From NCBI GenBank assembly GCA_914767715.1, contig OU612073.1, forward strand, positions 23,312,001 through 23,376,000: DNA of 64,000 nucleotides, written 5' to 3'. The notes beneath the pieces are model-generated. The model made no database searches, was not told the DNA's origin, and was given only the letters and a program-made list of their open reading frames with translations. Origin of the DNA: Membranipora membranacea. Its lineage: Eukaryota; Bryozoa; Gymnolaemata; Cheilostomatida; Membraniporidae. The translations under genes and the position numbers were made by a program. This document shows, piece by piece, positions 53,201-64,000 of the stretch. Each line of letters begins with the position of its first letter. The stretch's first letter is position 1.

Positions 53201-54045
53201 AAGGTCAGACTGTATACTCACATATTATATCAGCTGATATAGACTGCTGTGTGTATGATGTACCTGCTATCACTCAACATGTCAAAGATATGCTCACCAA
53301 TCAACTTCAGGTAAGAGTGGATAGCTACTAACAAAACATCAACACTGGAATTGGAATTAGTCTGTTCTATGCTGCACTGATAATGTAATGGATCTATGGA
53401 CTCACCTTTGATGTTTTTCCCTGAGCAATATTCAGAGGACATATCCTGAGACATAAATACCAATGATCATGGACAGTAGGCAATATGGTTACCAGCTTTG
53501 TCTAGAATCATGGCATTAGATTCGTCAGGGTAAGTATTTATAGTATCTGTTCTTTGTTATTTTGTTTCCAGATGAAACTAACAACACTTCATCAGGACGT
53601 TGGGGAGTTTGTGTGTGTGGTCACAGCGAGGAAGAACACCTGGGCAAATCAGAGAAAACTAAAGCGTCTAGCTAAACAAAAACAACAACGAAATGAGCAA
53701 GACAATGAACCGCAAGAGCAAGAATCTACTCCGCCAACGAAAAAACCGAGATTAGCTGAGGATAATACAGCTGAATCAACCAATCAAAGGTCAGATAACA
53801 GCTCAATAGCCAATCAGAGCTCAGTATCTCTGTCAGGCAAGCAAGACTCAAGTTTCAACAAACTGACCAATCAGGAAATAGACTCTGGAGAGTCAAGTTG
53901 TGACGACTCTCCGCCTCTGATAACTTTCTCTCTGGAGGTCTTATTAGAAGGACTGAATATCAAATTACTGATGAAACTCATCGGCAAAGGTGACAAAGAC
54001 ATGCTGCACCAAATCCTGGTTTACTTTAAAAATCAACTAAAATAG
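50258..54045 (+). CDS. METTL16: RNA N6-adenosine methyltransferase METTL16
   Basis: Eight coding exons: 50258-50353, 50633-50852, 51301-51441, 51815-51973, 52166-52310, 52735-52894, 53176-53310, 53572-54045. Phases agree; 509 residues (human 562). N-terminus MSLGRFMHPRNLYKNNRPDF is typical. The SAM-binding loop is IDVGCGSSCVFALLG; the catalytic motif NPPF is at residues 199-202 (DFCMCNPPFFDN). GKKRSLPPIKKYL and TEFCQGRTMRWGIAW follow. A charged, low-complexity linker (KQKQQRNEQDNEPQEQEST) precedes a C-terminal piece like the vertebrate-conserved region (MLHQILVYFKNQLK). The enzyme methylates U6 snRNA and MAT2A mRNA hairpins using S-adenosylmethionine. The ATG follows a 5' UTR acceptor. Confidence 0.95.
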
Positions 54046-55317
54046 GATGGGTGAGTTATGAAAGCTTGCCAGCCAAGTCTAATTAAAACAGAGTGAAAAT
54101 AATACAATTAGTCAAGAGTTAGACAGAACGGTTGATTACCGATCACTTGTGTAAGGACTGGTGATTCCAGATTTCCAATGATATGTATAAAGGCAATTTA
54201 CATAATGGTTATTATCTCATTTCATTTCCATCTTACCAATTGAACAGTAAACTAGCAGTTTCTATATTTCTATATTGATATCACAGAGCAAGGATATATA
54301 TATATATACTCTGTGTGAATATTATTACAGTATGCCAAGAATTTATTTTGTTTTGTTATGTTATAGTTCCACAAAAAGAATGGTTGTCTTTTGTGAGTGC
54401 TCTTATTCCTAGTTTTGTTACATTTTTTTATGAAATGTATAGCATATGAACAAGGATCCTCATTTTCACAAATTACTGTTATTAAATTTTCAGTTAGTTT
54501 ATTACTGGGCAGCAATAGACAGTTTGTGCATTTAATTCTAATCAGCCATTTTCATATGCCCATTCCTTGCAGTCATTTATCACTTATGTCAGAGATTGTA
54601 TGGAGAGAGTCTAATACAAAGAACCCTATGACAAATTTTTTCGTTTTCCTGCACGTGCACTGCATTTGATCATAATCTTTCCCTCATAGATTTTGTCTAA
54701 TGGCCACACCTCCTCATAAGAACCATCATAGAACACAGGACCCATGTCATGAATCTCTTCCACACTCTATCATCGTCCTGTTATGTTAATGTAACAATAC
54801 AAACAATACCAGGTAAATTCCGAATATCCACAGGGAAACCACTTACACCATACTGGTTGGAGCCAGCCTAGTCACTCGGTTTTTATTATGTTTGGGGAAA
54901 ACCAAAAACCCATGGCAGCCTGACAATTCTAGGTCGGAGGGTCAGCATGTATTGTTATGCTGTCTGCTGACCACTCACAGAAAAGGGTGTCTTGTGTCTG
55001 GCAATTACAAATGAGAAGGTTACTACAATTAACATCTTAATATGAGTGTTAAGTCCTTAGTCATTTAAAAAAAAGTAAGGAGAGGACTGGTTTTGCCTAC
55101 TTTGAAACTGGCTAGGTCTTACTGCTTGGCTGGCCGTTGCTGATTTTCCTTCATGACTTACCAAAGCAGTTATTTTCAATCAGTTGAGTTTCCTATATTA
55201 AAATTCATTGTAGTATATAATATTTATTTTTATATTTAGATGATGTCTAACTGATGATGATTACTGTTGATGTACAGAGTTACCTTCTTGCTGAGTAGAC
55301 TACAGAAAACACCTATA
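54046..55317. other. Intergenic region between METTL16 and aprataxin
   Basis: No supported gene; a short (TA)n run is at about 54295-54308. The METTL16 3' UTR and aprataxin promoter must lie here. Confidence 0.4.
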
Positions 55318-56977
55318 ATGTCCAAACACAAGCCAACTTCTGGTGGCGACGGCCCTCCTGCTAAGAAAGGTTAGGACGGCTAAAATTTGACATAAAACTC
55401 TCCGCACAGATGTTTATAAGAGAGCTGAGTTCAAGTTTCAATGGCTGTGTGACCTCATCTTATATCTCAAGACAAATTTGGATTTGGTTTCCTGTGCGTA
55501 TCTGTCACAATCCATGATTTTATGGAGCCCTTCGATGCTTACTCGTAATCAAGCTGCCTGATTATTCAGGCTAAATTCCTTCCTTCATATATATCATATC
55601 GAGGTCTGTATAATGTTTTTTTGTAGTCAGCGGACACTGGAGTCAGGGACTATACGCTGCCGTAGGAGATGAATCTCTACATTTATACTCGGATTCTGAT
55701 CTCGTAATTATCAAAGATAAATATCCTAAAGCTAAATATCACTACCTGGTGAGTAGTACATGATATTTTTGTGGATCATGTTGAATCCACTTTCTTAGAT
55801 TATCTGCGGAACCTTCACTGCTGCTCTAATTATATTAATTATATTGGAGAATAATTGATGTTATGTTGGAGAGACAGTTCTTCGTTCTTTCAGGTATCCA
55901 CAACAAATCCAGATATACCAGGTTCAGTAGAATCTACATGAGGGAGATGTGGCAGCAAACTGTCAAATTGATGAAACCCTTTTTCTTCTTCCAGGTTCTC
56001 CCAAAAACAAAGATAGCAAATCTGAAAGCACTGACTCCTGAACATCTTCCTTTGTTAAATAAAATGTACGATCAGGCCAAAGAGCTCACTAAAGGTGTGT
56101 AGGGCTAAGACTGTAAGCTAACAAGATTTGTATCTTCTTTTTCAAGTTACTGAAAAGTTGGTATAATTGAGCATCCTCTCTCTTTACCGGTCAGAGCTAC
56201 CTCTGGTTTATTAAAAAAATACCTATTGAAAGTTGAGCTGGTAGAACATGTCATGAAGTATAAGTTTTCAGTTTATCTGTAGATTAATTTTTGGATTTTC
56301 TTTTAGACTGTGACGTTAGGACATTTCGGTATGGTTATCACGCCATTCCAAGTATGGGATTACTTCACTTACACGCCATTAGTCAGGATTTCAACTCACC
56401 GTCTCTGAAAAATAAGAAGCATTGGAACTCGTTCAACACAGAATACTTTGTAGACTCACATAAACTCATCAAAATGATCAAAGAGAAAGGTATGGATGTG
56501 TGGTGTCAAGCTTGATTAGTAACAATAGAAGCTTGAACATATACTCTTCCCCACCTTGGGCGTTTTTAGTGTCACAAGCGATATTTTGTCGGTTGACTGC
56601 CCTACTGGCGAAATTCCAAAGATGTTATTGTCAAAGCCTGGTTGACGCTATTAACTGCCCTGCTACTGCTGAAGGAACTGAATTAAGGCTCATGCAGAGT
56701 GGATTGTTTGATCATACACTATACTCTTTTATAATTGATATACCTAATGATTCTTATTAGAATCAGTGTAATTTCCTGGGAATTTTGTTTCTACTGCTCA
56801 CCTTGTACCCAAATACTTTTCTTATCCCCCAGTCCAACTATTGTAGGTAAAGTGGAAGATATGTCTGGTAACAACTGCCTACTCTCTGAGGATCTTCGGT
56901 GTCATGTGTGTAAAACTAAACAGAAGAATATACCAACTCTCAAATGTCATATCATCAAATGCTTCAAGGACAAATAG
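55318..56977 (+). CDS. APTX: Aprataxin, short form (HIT domain plus zinc finger)
   Basis: Five coding exons: 55318-55369, 55627-55748, 55995-56094, 56307-56489, 56847-56977; phases agree, 195 residues. The HIT domain starts at [20 protein letters not shown] and includes [18 protein letters not shown]. The active-site stretch is [19 protein letters not shown] with the probable nucleophile at His112, then [15 protein letters not shown]-terminal zinc finger is CHVCKTKQ...CHIIKC (Cys171, Cys174, His187, Cys191). Aprataxin removes AMP left on DNA 5' ends by abortive ligation. The FHA domain of vertebrate aprataxin (~356 residues) is absent; only a Lys-rich 17-residue leader precedes the HIT domain. 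Confidence 0.93.
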
Positions 56978-58262
56978 ATTATCAACAGAAAACTGATGAG
57001 GTCAAGGTTAGAGGTCAGGGTCACAGGTCAGGATTAATCTGCACCTGTTCACCTAACTATAGATACATGATGATCTCAGACTATGTCTTTGTGAGCTTGC
57101 AACATGTCAGTATTCGAATATGACAGAGCAACTGCTCAGGATCTAAATATCAGAGGTACAATAATGATGCCTGTCTGCACCGCAAGCCTCACCTGATGGT
57201 AGGCTCCGTCTCTGTCCTCTCATTTAGAGTCTCATGTCTGAGTTCTGAAGATCTGTAAGCATTAGGGCCTTGTTATTACTCTATAATTAGAAAACTTCCA
57301 TTCGTAAAACAAAATATATTTTTACATTCTTGTGATATCAACAGTAATGTGTACCTCAATAACAATGCATGAATGGACAGACGAAGCATTCGAATTGTTA
57401 GATTTCTTCAAGTCCGGATTCCTCACTCACCCTGATCTAACCTTGGTTGTTCAGGATTCACACGCAATGCATTCTTTAAATACACAGTTATATGGGGTAG
57501 AAACAAAATTGTCAATTGTATATTTTTTGGATGAAACAGCTGGCAACCTGAGCTTGACAATATAAACACTTGTACTACTACTTAATGTGAAGTCACAAGA
57601 ATCTTCTTGCTAGTGGTGTCATCACCTTTGATTTGTTTCATGCATTCATGCATACATTTTAATTTAACATTTTTTAAAAGTAAGACTGAAATTCATATTG
57701 TCCGACTACAATCTTCGTTTTCTCCCGAATCCTGTGCTCCAAGATGAAAATATAATAATAACCATTAAGTGCAGTTGTCTGTTCATTGACATTAGGCAGA
57801 CAACTCCGATCCAACTAATTAAATTGTAATTCGATTCGCAAGAACATTTACACAGTTGTCTTCCAACTAGTAACATATTCTACACACTTTCTCACACATT
57901 AACATCACTCTGGTTTCTCCCCTAATAAGAGGATGTGTCAGGAGTTGTCCCTCTCTATAGGGGGTTAAACATCTGAGATATGAATTTGCAATCTTTCAAC
58001 AGACTACTATAAGTTAGGATAGAAACCAAACGCGGGTTTGTTGGTGTGTTTTGTTGACCCAAACTTTGAAACCTCGCTCGGAAAAATAACTATATGATGT
58101 GTTATAAAAAAATACAATACCGTTAAATTAAAGAGAAATAATGATGATCCAAATTTTTAATTAAACAAAATTACATAAATCTCACCTGGGAAGATTGATC
58201 GAAAGAAAATTTTCCAAATAATATTAAGCTATAATTCTATTGCAATCCAAAATGAAAAATAT

Positions 58263-58695
58263 TAGTGATGTCAATGTCTCGGTCCCGGTCTCGTGAGACC
58301 TGTATCCCTGAGACACTGTCTCGTCGAGACAGACACTCTTGATACATATCGAGACTTGTTCATTATAAACATTGTTATGGTGATTACCCAATGGACCATA
58401 CTTACAGTCAACACCTAGCCTGTCTTGACAAGCTTGTCAAGACAGGCTAAGTCAACACCCAACTATAGTGTATCATGATGTATTATCATGACCATTGATC
58501 TTTCAAAATGATAATGTTTGTTCAGAAGCCCAGACTGATGTAACCTCAAAATTTATAAAGACATTTTTTTATCATATTCAATTTCCAGTGCCAAAAAAGT
58601 GGCAGGCTTCAAATTTTATTGGCATCAATATATGTTTTGGTCTCGTCTTGGTCTCGTCTCAAATTTTCTGACAATCTGACAGTTTGCCGTCACTA
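58263..58695. mobile_element. hAT-like non-autonomous element with GTCTCG-rich ends
   Basis: Ends are inverted: TAGTGATGTCAATGTCTCGG on the left and TTGCCGTCACTA on the right. Sub-terminal regions repeat GTCTCG/CGAGAC on both strands, a feature seen in several animal hAT families. The flanks are AT-rich and the 8-bp duplication is ambiguous. A 34-bp palindromic element is nested inside. Confidence 0.5.
58406..58459. mobile_element. 34-bp perfect palindromic element with 10-bp target duplication
   Basis: AGTCAACACC occurs at 58406-58415 and 58450-58459 around a perfect 34-bp palindrome (58416-58449) with halves TAGCCTGTCTTGACAAG and its reverse complement. Nested in the hAT-like element, so it arrived later. 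Confidence 0.85.
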
Positions 58696-59320
58696 AAAAA
58701 ATCTAGATTTAGATATAAATATTTGCCGATACTTTTTCTTTACAGGTTAATTATTTGGATTACCAAATAAGCAGATCAATTTACAGTTACCTAAAACCAT
58801 GGAGCTTTAGATGATCAAGGGAGAATAACAGAACCCAATTGTTTTCAGTATTTATGACTGCTTTCTTTCATCATGCTTGAAGTTTACCAATTCTGTCTTC
58901 AAAGTAACCACTTCTATCTCAATTACTATGCAAGGAGAAGGCAGGGAAATACTAACATTTATCAGTATGGCATCAGTGCAGAAGTGCTCTTTCATGCAGG
59001 AGGGAAGTTGGAATAGAAACTCTTATTCAGGCCAATCTAACAAGCAGACTTGTGGGGAATATTATACATTAAATCTATACAGTATTGTTCTATGTGGGTA
59101 GAATTCTGGAATAAGTAATTGCAAGCTTATCTCTTAATGTTTTAAGTTTAAAGTCATGAGATTACCAGCTAAAATTTTTAGTGCATTTAAGATTCACTAA
59201 TGGTGATTACCAGTGATAATCTCTGATTTATAGGTGAATATTGCCAGGCAGTTTTGCTGGATGACTAATATAGGGTGTAACCTGTAAGTAAAACAACAAG
59301 ATTGAATAGTAACCTCGCTG

Positions 59321-62300
59321 ATGGCCATGGCATCACTTACGCTTTATATCATTCTGCTTGCAAGCTTCTTGAGTAAGTACTATGTTTATTAGTTGATTAC
59401 ATATTCACCTACACTGACAAACCCCTCGAGAGACTATTGCTGTGCATCATATGCTTACCCAAATGAGCTTGAACCAAATGTAAAATTTAGAAACATGGTA
59501 GGAAATTATCTAGTAAAAGCTGCAGTATGTTGTCTGAAAGTTTTATAGCTTACTTACACACTTATGTCAGTCCACACTGCTCATGTGCGAACTGTTGAGG
59601 CATACCTTTTTCTCTGCAGCATAGGGCATATTTGGGCCAAAACGGAAAACCGGCTTTGCCATCTGATAACCTCACACTCTTGGAGTCGCATTTCTTGATG
59701 GAAGGCAGCGCCACCATCGCTGCGCTGCACGAGATTGTCCTGCTGACAGAATATGATCTCGGTTCAGCTGCTCTACTTAGACTGCATTGATGACATGTTG
59801 TACCCACCTCTCCTTTGCAGTGATGATGATAGTGACAGACTGTGAAGCTAAGCCAGGATCGTGCCCCCCTAGATCGGGCCGACTACAACTTGGTACACAG
59901 TGTGATAACTCTGTATGTAATAAAGACACAGACTGTACAGGCACGCGTAAATGCTGCGGTGAGTAGATAAGGGACATCGTTTAATAAGTGTGCTCTATAA
60001 TACAGCTGATCTCACACACTACTTGGTAATACTAGGTCGCTCTAAGTTGTATTGAATTGACATGCATGAAGCTATGATTTTTGCTTGAAAGGAATATGCT
60101 TTTTCCACTACAAGTCCTCCCAGCACCTTGAGACAGCCTCACAACCACACCCTGCGCACAAGATTCAATGTACCAAGCAGCGTACAGCTGCTATGTGATG
60201 GCTTCTTGGTCTACATACACCGATCATCAATGACTGGTTGATGTGTTTATCATGATAACTCATTATGATTATGTGTATTTATAGGGTGTGACTCAAGATG
60301 TGTCGAACCAGCAAACCGCAAAAGCTTAGTCATGTAAGTTTTTTTATGAATAAGTTGTTTTATAATAAAGAGGATATCCAATCATCTTCCTCGGAAATGA
60401 GGTTCAGATCTTATCTAGTTTTGTTAGCTAGTTACCAGTCTAGGGCTCACGTGCCACCCACTGCAACCCTACATCATCAATCGCCTGTACTTATATTTCT
60501 CATAGCGGCATTGTAGGACCCTGAAGAAGAGGAAGAAACTATTCTCAATTAATGATGGGAAGGGGGGTGGATGGGCAATGCCTCTCATTGAGTATCACCA
60601 TGGGTAATGTGCCCAGTTTTCTTGCCATAAAACTGCAACTCTTCGGGTTGCACCTCAAACCACTCTAATGTTACACATTTAATCACATGGAGCTGATTCA
60701 TCTGACAGATGTTGACACATGGTGGCTCACAGGCACATCAGTAATGTCAGCACACAAAACTGAGACTGTATATTATACAGCCAGCTTCTTGTGTGAATCA
60801 ATGATTAGATGCTGCCTCGTGATGTCATTTACTAGTATACGGATTTGGTCTACCATAATGTCTCCTACTATTTTTGTGTCAGCATTTTATATGAATTCCT
60901 GTTTTTTCTTGCCTTACTGAGTTGCAACCTTATAACCTTTAGTCTATGGTTGTTTGCGATAACTTGTTTTCATGTTTATGATGTTTTATTTTTCAGACGT
61001 TGTCCTAACTCCAAAGTTACGTGTACCAGAACTAGTAGAAGGCCAAGACATAAATGCCGTAAAACCAGCGATTGTGGAGCTGATCAGATATGCTGCAGTG
61101 ATACTTGCGGACAGAGAAAATGTACCACCGAAGCTACAACAATTATTTTACCTACAGTCGCTGAATCTAGTCAGATCCTGCCCTTCTTCTTCAGTGAGCA
61201 GTAAGTATTGTCTATTGTCTACTAAGGTTTACAAATATAGGTGATTTTATAAAGTGGAAAACTCTCAGCTAGGTGGTAACGTTAAAAATCAGATGGATTT
61301 ATAGCTAGGCTGCATTCACTGCATTTCCATCTCATCTTTTGAACAAGCGATCATGGTGTACATTGTATGACTGTATCTAACAAAATTATGTATCACTGAG
61401 GTGTTTTGAAAGTCGATGATATGATCGTGTAATGTTATTTCTAGTTGATGGAAACTGTGATTATTTCATTAAGGTGCCCAGCAGCCCAGTTAGGGGATTT
61501 TTGTGAAGGTTATGAGCTCAATGATGTTTGTAACTCAGACTCACAATGTGAGCTGGATCACTTCTGCTGTCCAGCTTTCTGTGGTGAAACATCCTGTGTG
61601 CACAGCTCTCAGCTAGCACCTGTTCAACCTGCCAGACTACAACAAGCACCTGTCAGACCAGCTGTCAGACCAGCTGTCAGAAACCCAGACATTCCAGCAT
61701 CTGTTAAAATCTTATATTGGTCAAACTTTCCAAGATTCTTACGTTCTCGATCAGGGTGAGTATTACTGAGTATACATGTATATTCCAGTACATTATTCAG
61801 CGAGAACTAAGATATACTTTATTGTAACGAGATGTATGACTGGCCTCATGGTTATTTTTGAAAATCACGTTTTGTGTAGTTATGGACAGAGCACACTTCA
61901 ACATATCGAGCTCTGTATCATGTATTGGGTTTACGTATTGTATTTGTAAGCAGCAACCAACTGATAAACAAACTATAGATATATGCAACTGTTGAGGGTT
62001 TTGTTAACGTAAGTAATGTTTCTATAATCCAATCAAATGATATCAAATGGTGCTGGTGGAGTGTGAATGACTTTATGTGCATATTATGTTTGTTGATGGT
62101 ATACATATCCCTATCTCTTTCACAGCTTAAAATTGGGAATAATATATTCTTTCTCATGAACTGGGAATTTGGAACCATCCATTTTATCATCCAGAACATT
62201 TTATTGTATTATTCTCAGGTGTAGACGATCCTCCGGGCCAACGTCTGGAGATGTGTGTGACAGTCTGAGAGATGTAGAACACAGCTGTAACTCTGAGAGT

Positions 62301-62387
62301 CAATGTCCTTCAACAGAGATGTGCTGTCCTACTATATGTAATCTAAGGGCTTGTGTCCCAAGGATGGACGAACCCTCTCGCCAGTAG
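59321..62387 (+). CDS. Secreted multi-WAP (four-disulfide core) protein
   Basis: Six coding exons: 59321-59372, 59821-59958, 60285-60333, 60997-61200, 61474-61755, 62219-62387; phases agree, 297 residues. An N-terminal hydrophobic signal (MAMASLTLYIILLASFL) leads into four Cys-rich units with the WAP spacing: KPGSCPP...CDNSVCNKDTDC...RKCCG..SRCV; RCPNSK..C...CRKTSDCGADQICC..TCGQRKC; QCPAAQLGDFCEG...CNSDSQCELDHFCCPAFCGETSCV; and CDSLRD...CNSESQCPSTEMCCPTICNLRACV. The third and fourth units are separated by a Gln/Pro/Ala-rich linker (QLAPVQPARLQQAPVRPAVR). WAP domains often inhibit serine proteases or act in innate defence; the exact target is unknown. Start chosen at the first ATG; the second, two codons later, is possible. 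Confidence 0.85.
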
Positions 62388-62917
62388 GACACGGAACAAC
62401 ATGTTCCCTGTGAAGTTTTGACATCTGACACATTGGGCATAACCACACTGAATTTTTTTCGAGTGCCAGATTAGAATTTGGACACCTGACACTTCAGATA
62501 CCACCGATCTATACCAGTTAGTAAAGCTAGGCCTAATTAGAGACTCCTTGATAAATATATGTCACAATTTATATCCTCATAATGTCAAATTTGTTATAAT
62601 ACATATTTCTAATATTATTTTTAAATCATGGCTTCTGTTGAAATTTATGATAAACAATATCATTAAACTGGTTGCATATGAATAATTTCTAGCTTTCAAT
62701 TCGCATGTTATTGTGATACATGTCTTTATCGTTATATTAATAACAAAAAAGATGATGCAAAGCTTTTGCTGTTTACATGGTACTTTTGTAACATACTGAA
62801 ACCCTGGAAGTCTTCCTAGTCAATGTAAATCAGTAGACTTACCCAAGTGTCACAATTGAGGAAGCACAAATTTTGCAACAGTTGCCAAGTATTGAGAAAA
62901 AGGATTTAAAATAAGGG
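62388..62917. other. Intergenic region between the two WAP genes
   Basis: AT-rich, no gene supported. Contains the 3' UTR of the first WAP gene and the upstream region of the second. Confidence 0.4.
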
Positions 62918-62925
62918 TATAAAAA
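62918..62925 (+). promoter_or_regulatory. TATA box of the second WAP gene
   Basis: TATAAAAA preceded by GGG lies 79-86 bases before the ATG at 63004, a spacing compatible with a short 5' UTR. Confidence 0.6.
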
Positions 62926-63003
62926 GATCCATGCATTTGGAGCATTCATAAGGTCAACTCACAGCTTCCCGAACTTTGTTGAACAAAACTCTAGACAAAC
63001 AAA

Positions 63004-63565
63004 ATGGAAAAATTTAGTGCATTGATTAAGTTATCGATGGCAGTTATTATCGTCTCAGGTGAGTTTAATTTCTGAACTTTTCTTAATGTTATATTAACTT
63101 AAAGTAGATGCACATAGTAAGAGGGAGATTATCAGTTAGGATCATACTTTCCGAAGGAGATTCTGGTTGCCAAGTGTGTAACCTATGACTTTGACTTTTA
63201 GACCGGATGCTATAGTATGGTAACGGGGCAATAAAGTTTAACAAATCTACTTGAGCTTGCCCTTCACTCGTTGGAAGTGTTTGTTTTCATCCTGCATTTG
63301 TGAGTTTTTTTTTGGGGACAGAACAGCATAGATCGCTCTTATTTGAAAAATGATACATATCCTGTCAAATGTGAGAATGCATTAAATTTTCTACTGTCAA
63401 TGGCACCGGGCAAAAATTCATCTCCCTTTTTTCTAGGTACGATGGCATCTCTACCATCTCCTGGTTCTAAGCCAGGAGAATGCCCGAGTGATGGTGACAG
63501 GTTTCTGTGTGCAGAGGTTCCATGTAGCAGTGATACCGACTGTGGTGGGGATAGAAAGTGTTGTG
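63004..63565 (+). CDS. Second secreted WAP-domain protein, 5' part
   Basis: Exon 63004-63058 encodes a signal-like start (MEKFSALIKLSMAVIIVSG) and joins in phase to 63437-63565, which holds the first half of a WAP domain (PGECPSDGDRFLCAEVPC, then SSDTDCGGDRKCC). The split after KCC|G matches the exon boundary of the first unit in the upstream gene, so the two are probably tandem duplicates. The remaining exons lie beyond the window; none was found in 63566-64000. Confidence 0.8.
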
Positions 63566-64000
63566 GTAAGTTACACGAGTATGTCCTATCTGATAGTAGG
63601 AGGTGGCTCAGCTGGTTACAGTGCTGGTATTTCAGCGTACAAAGTCTGCAGACCACTGACTACGGGAAATTTCTATGATATTTGCGCTTGCCAATAAGTT
63701 AGACAGTATTTTATTTGTTCGCTATCCGGAACACAAAGCGAGACCAAAGCAACTGATTTTAACCGTAAAAACATCTAGTTTAGAGAAAAGCGCTGGCCAA
63801 ATAGGCCCATTGATAGTCAATGTTTTACTCCTTTAGGTATTTTATTGCTGATCCTATTTCTCCCAGGTCAAACTTAATGATGAATAACCTGAAATGAGAT
63901 AGGATTTGATTTGAACAGAGCAAAGTTGTTTGTGAATTTTCACTCTGACCATTTACAAAAGACATTTTTTATAATATTCTTGTTCGTCGACTTTCATGCT

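Larger units (their letters stand above)
56978..59320. other. Intergenic region between aprataxin and the first WAP gene
   Basis: Contains the hAT-like element at 58263-58695. A 77-codon frame at 57332-57565 (ends LDETAGNLSLTI) has a protein-like look but no recognised domain or ATG in a good context. No gene is called. Confidence 0.4.

Noticed and set aside
57332-57565. 77-codon frame
   Set aside because: Protein-like composition but no family, no splice partner and no convincing start.

Overview
This window is nuclear DNA from an animal. It is AT-rich, and its conserved housekeeping genes are split by many short GT-AG introns. A caspase, a TMEM135 orthologue, WAP (four-disulfide core) proteins and METTL16 together point to Metazoa. 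Compact genes, many small fold-back elements, non-LTR and MULE-like relics and invertebrate-type sequences suggest an early-branching marine invertebrate, possibly a sponge; the lineage is inference. I rebuilt gene models by finding splice sites, checking codon phase across every junction and comparing the peptides with remembered family features. No database was searched.

Layout: 251-2581 (+) is the 3' part of an SFT2-domain Golgi transport gene. It is tail-to-tail with EIF2S3 (eIF2 gamma) at 3341-9826 (-). GAPDH follows at 11860-16374 (-), then a repeat-rich gap with fold-back elements and one DNA transposon with a clean 10-bp target duplication. MRPL51 is at 20182-21448 (+), tail-to-tail with a caspase at 21839-26357 (-). 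The next upstream coding exon on the same strand, 30723-31998, encodes a transmembrane segment and degenerate ankyrin-like repeats. It joins the caspase exons in perfect phase, giving a predicted 683-residue membrane-ankyrin-caspase protein. The large intron between them holds a broken retrotransposon end and two inverted 15-bp minisatellites. TMEM135 (13 coding exons) fills 34384-42592 (-). A transposon zone with a frameshifted non-LTR reverse transcriptase and a MULE-like transposase relic spans 44-48.2 kb. METTL16 (50258-54045, +), a short aprataxin (55318-56977, +) and two tandem WAP genes (59321-62387 and 63004 onward, +) close the window.

Most genes are unrelated housekeeping functions: translation (EIF2S3, MRPL51), glycolysis (GAPDH), RNA methylation (METTL16), DNA end repair (aprataxin), peroxisome/mitochondrial membrane (TMEM135) and Golgi transport (SFT2). 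Accessory interest lies in the membrane-ankyrin-caspase candidate, the WAP cluster, and a family of tiny palindromic elements, down to 34 bp, flanked by 9-10 bp target-site duplications.
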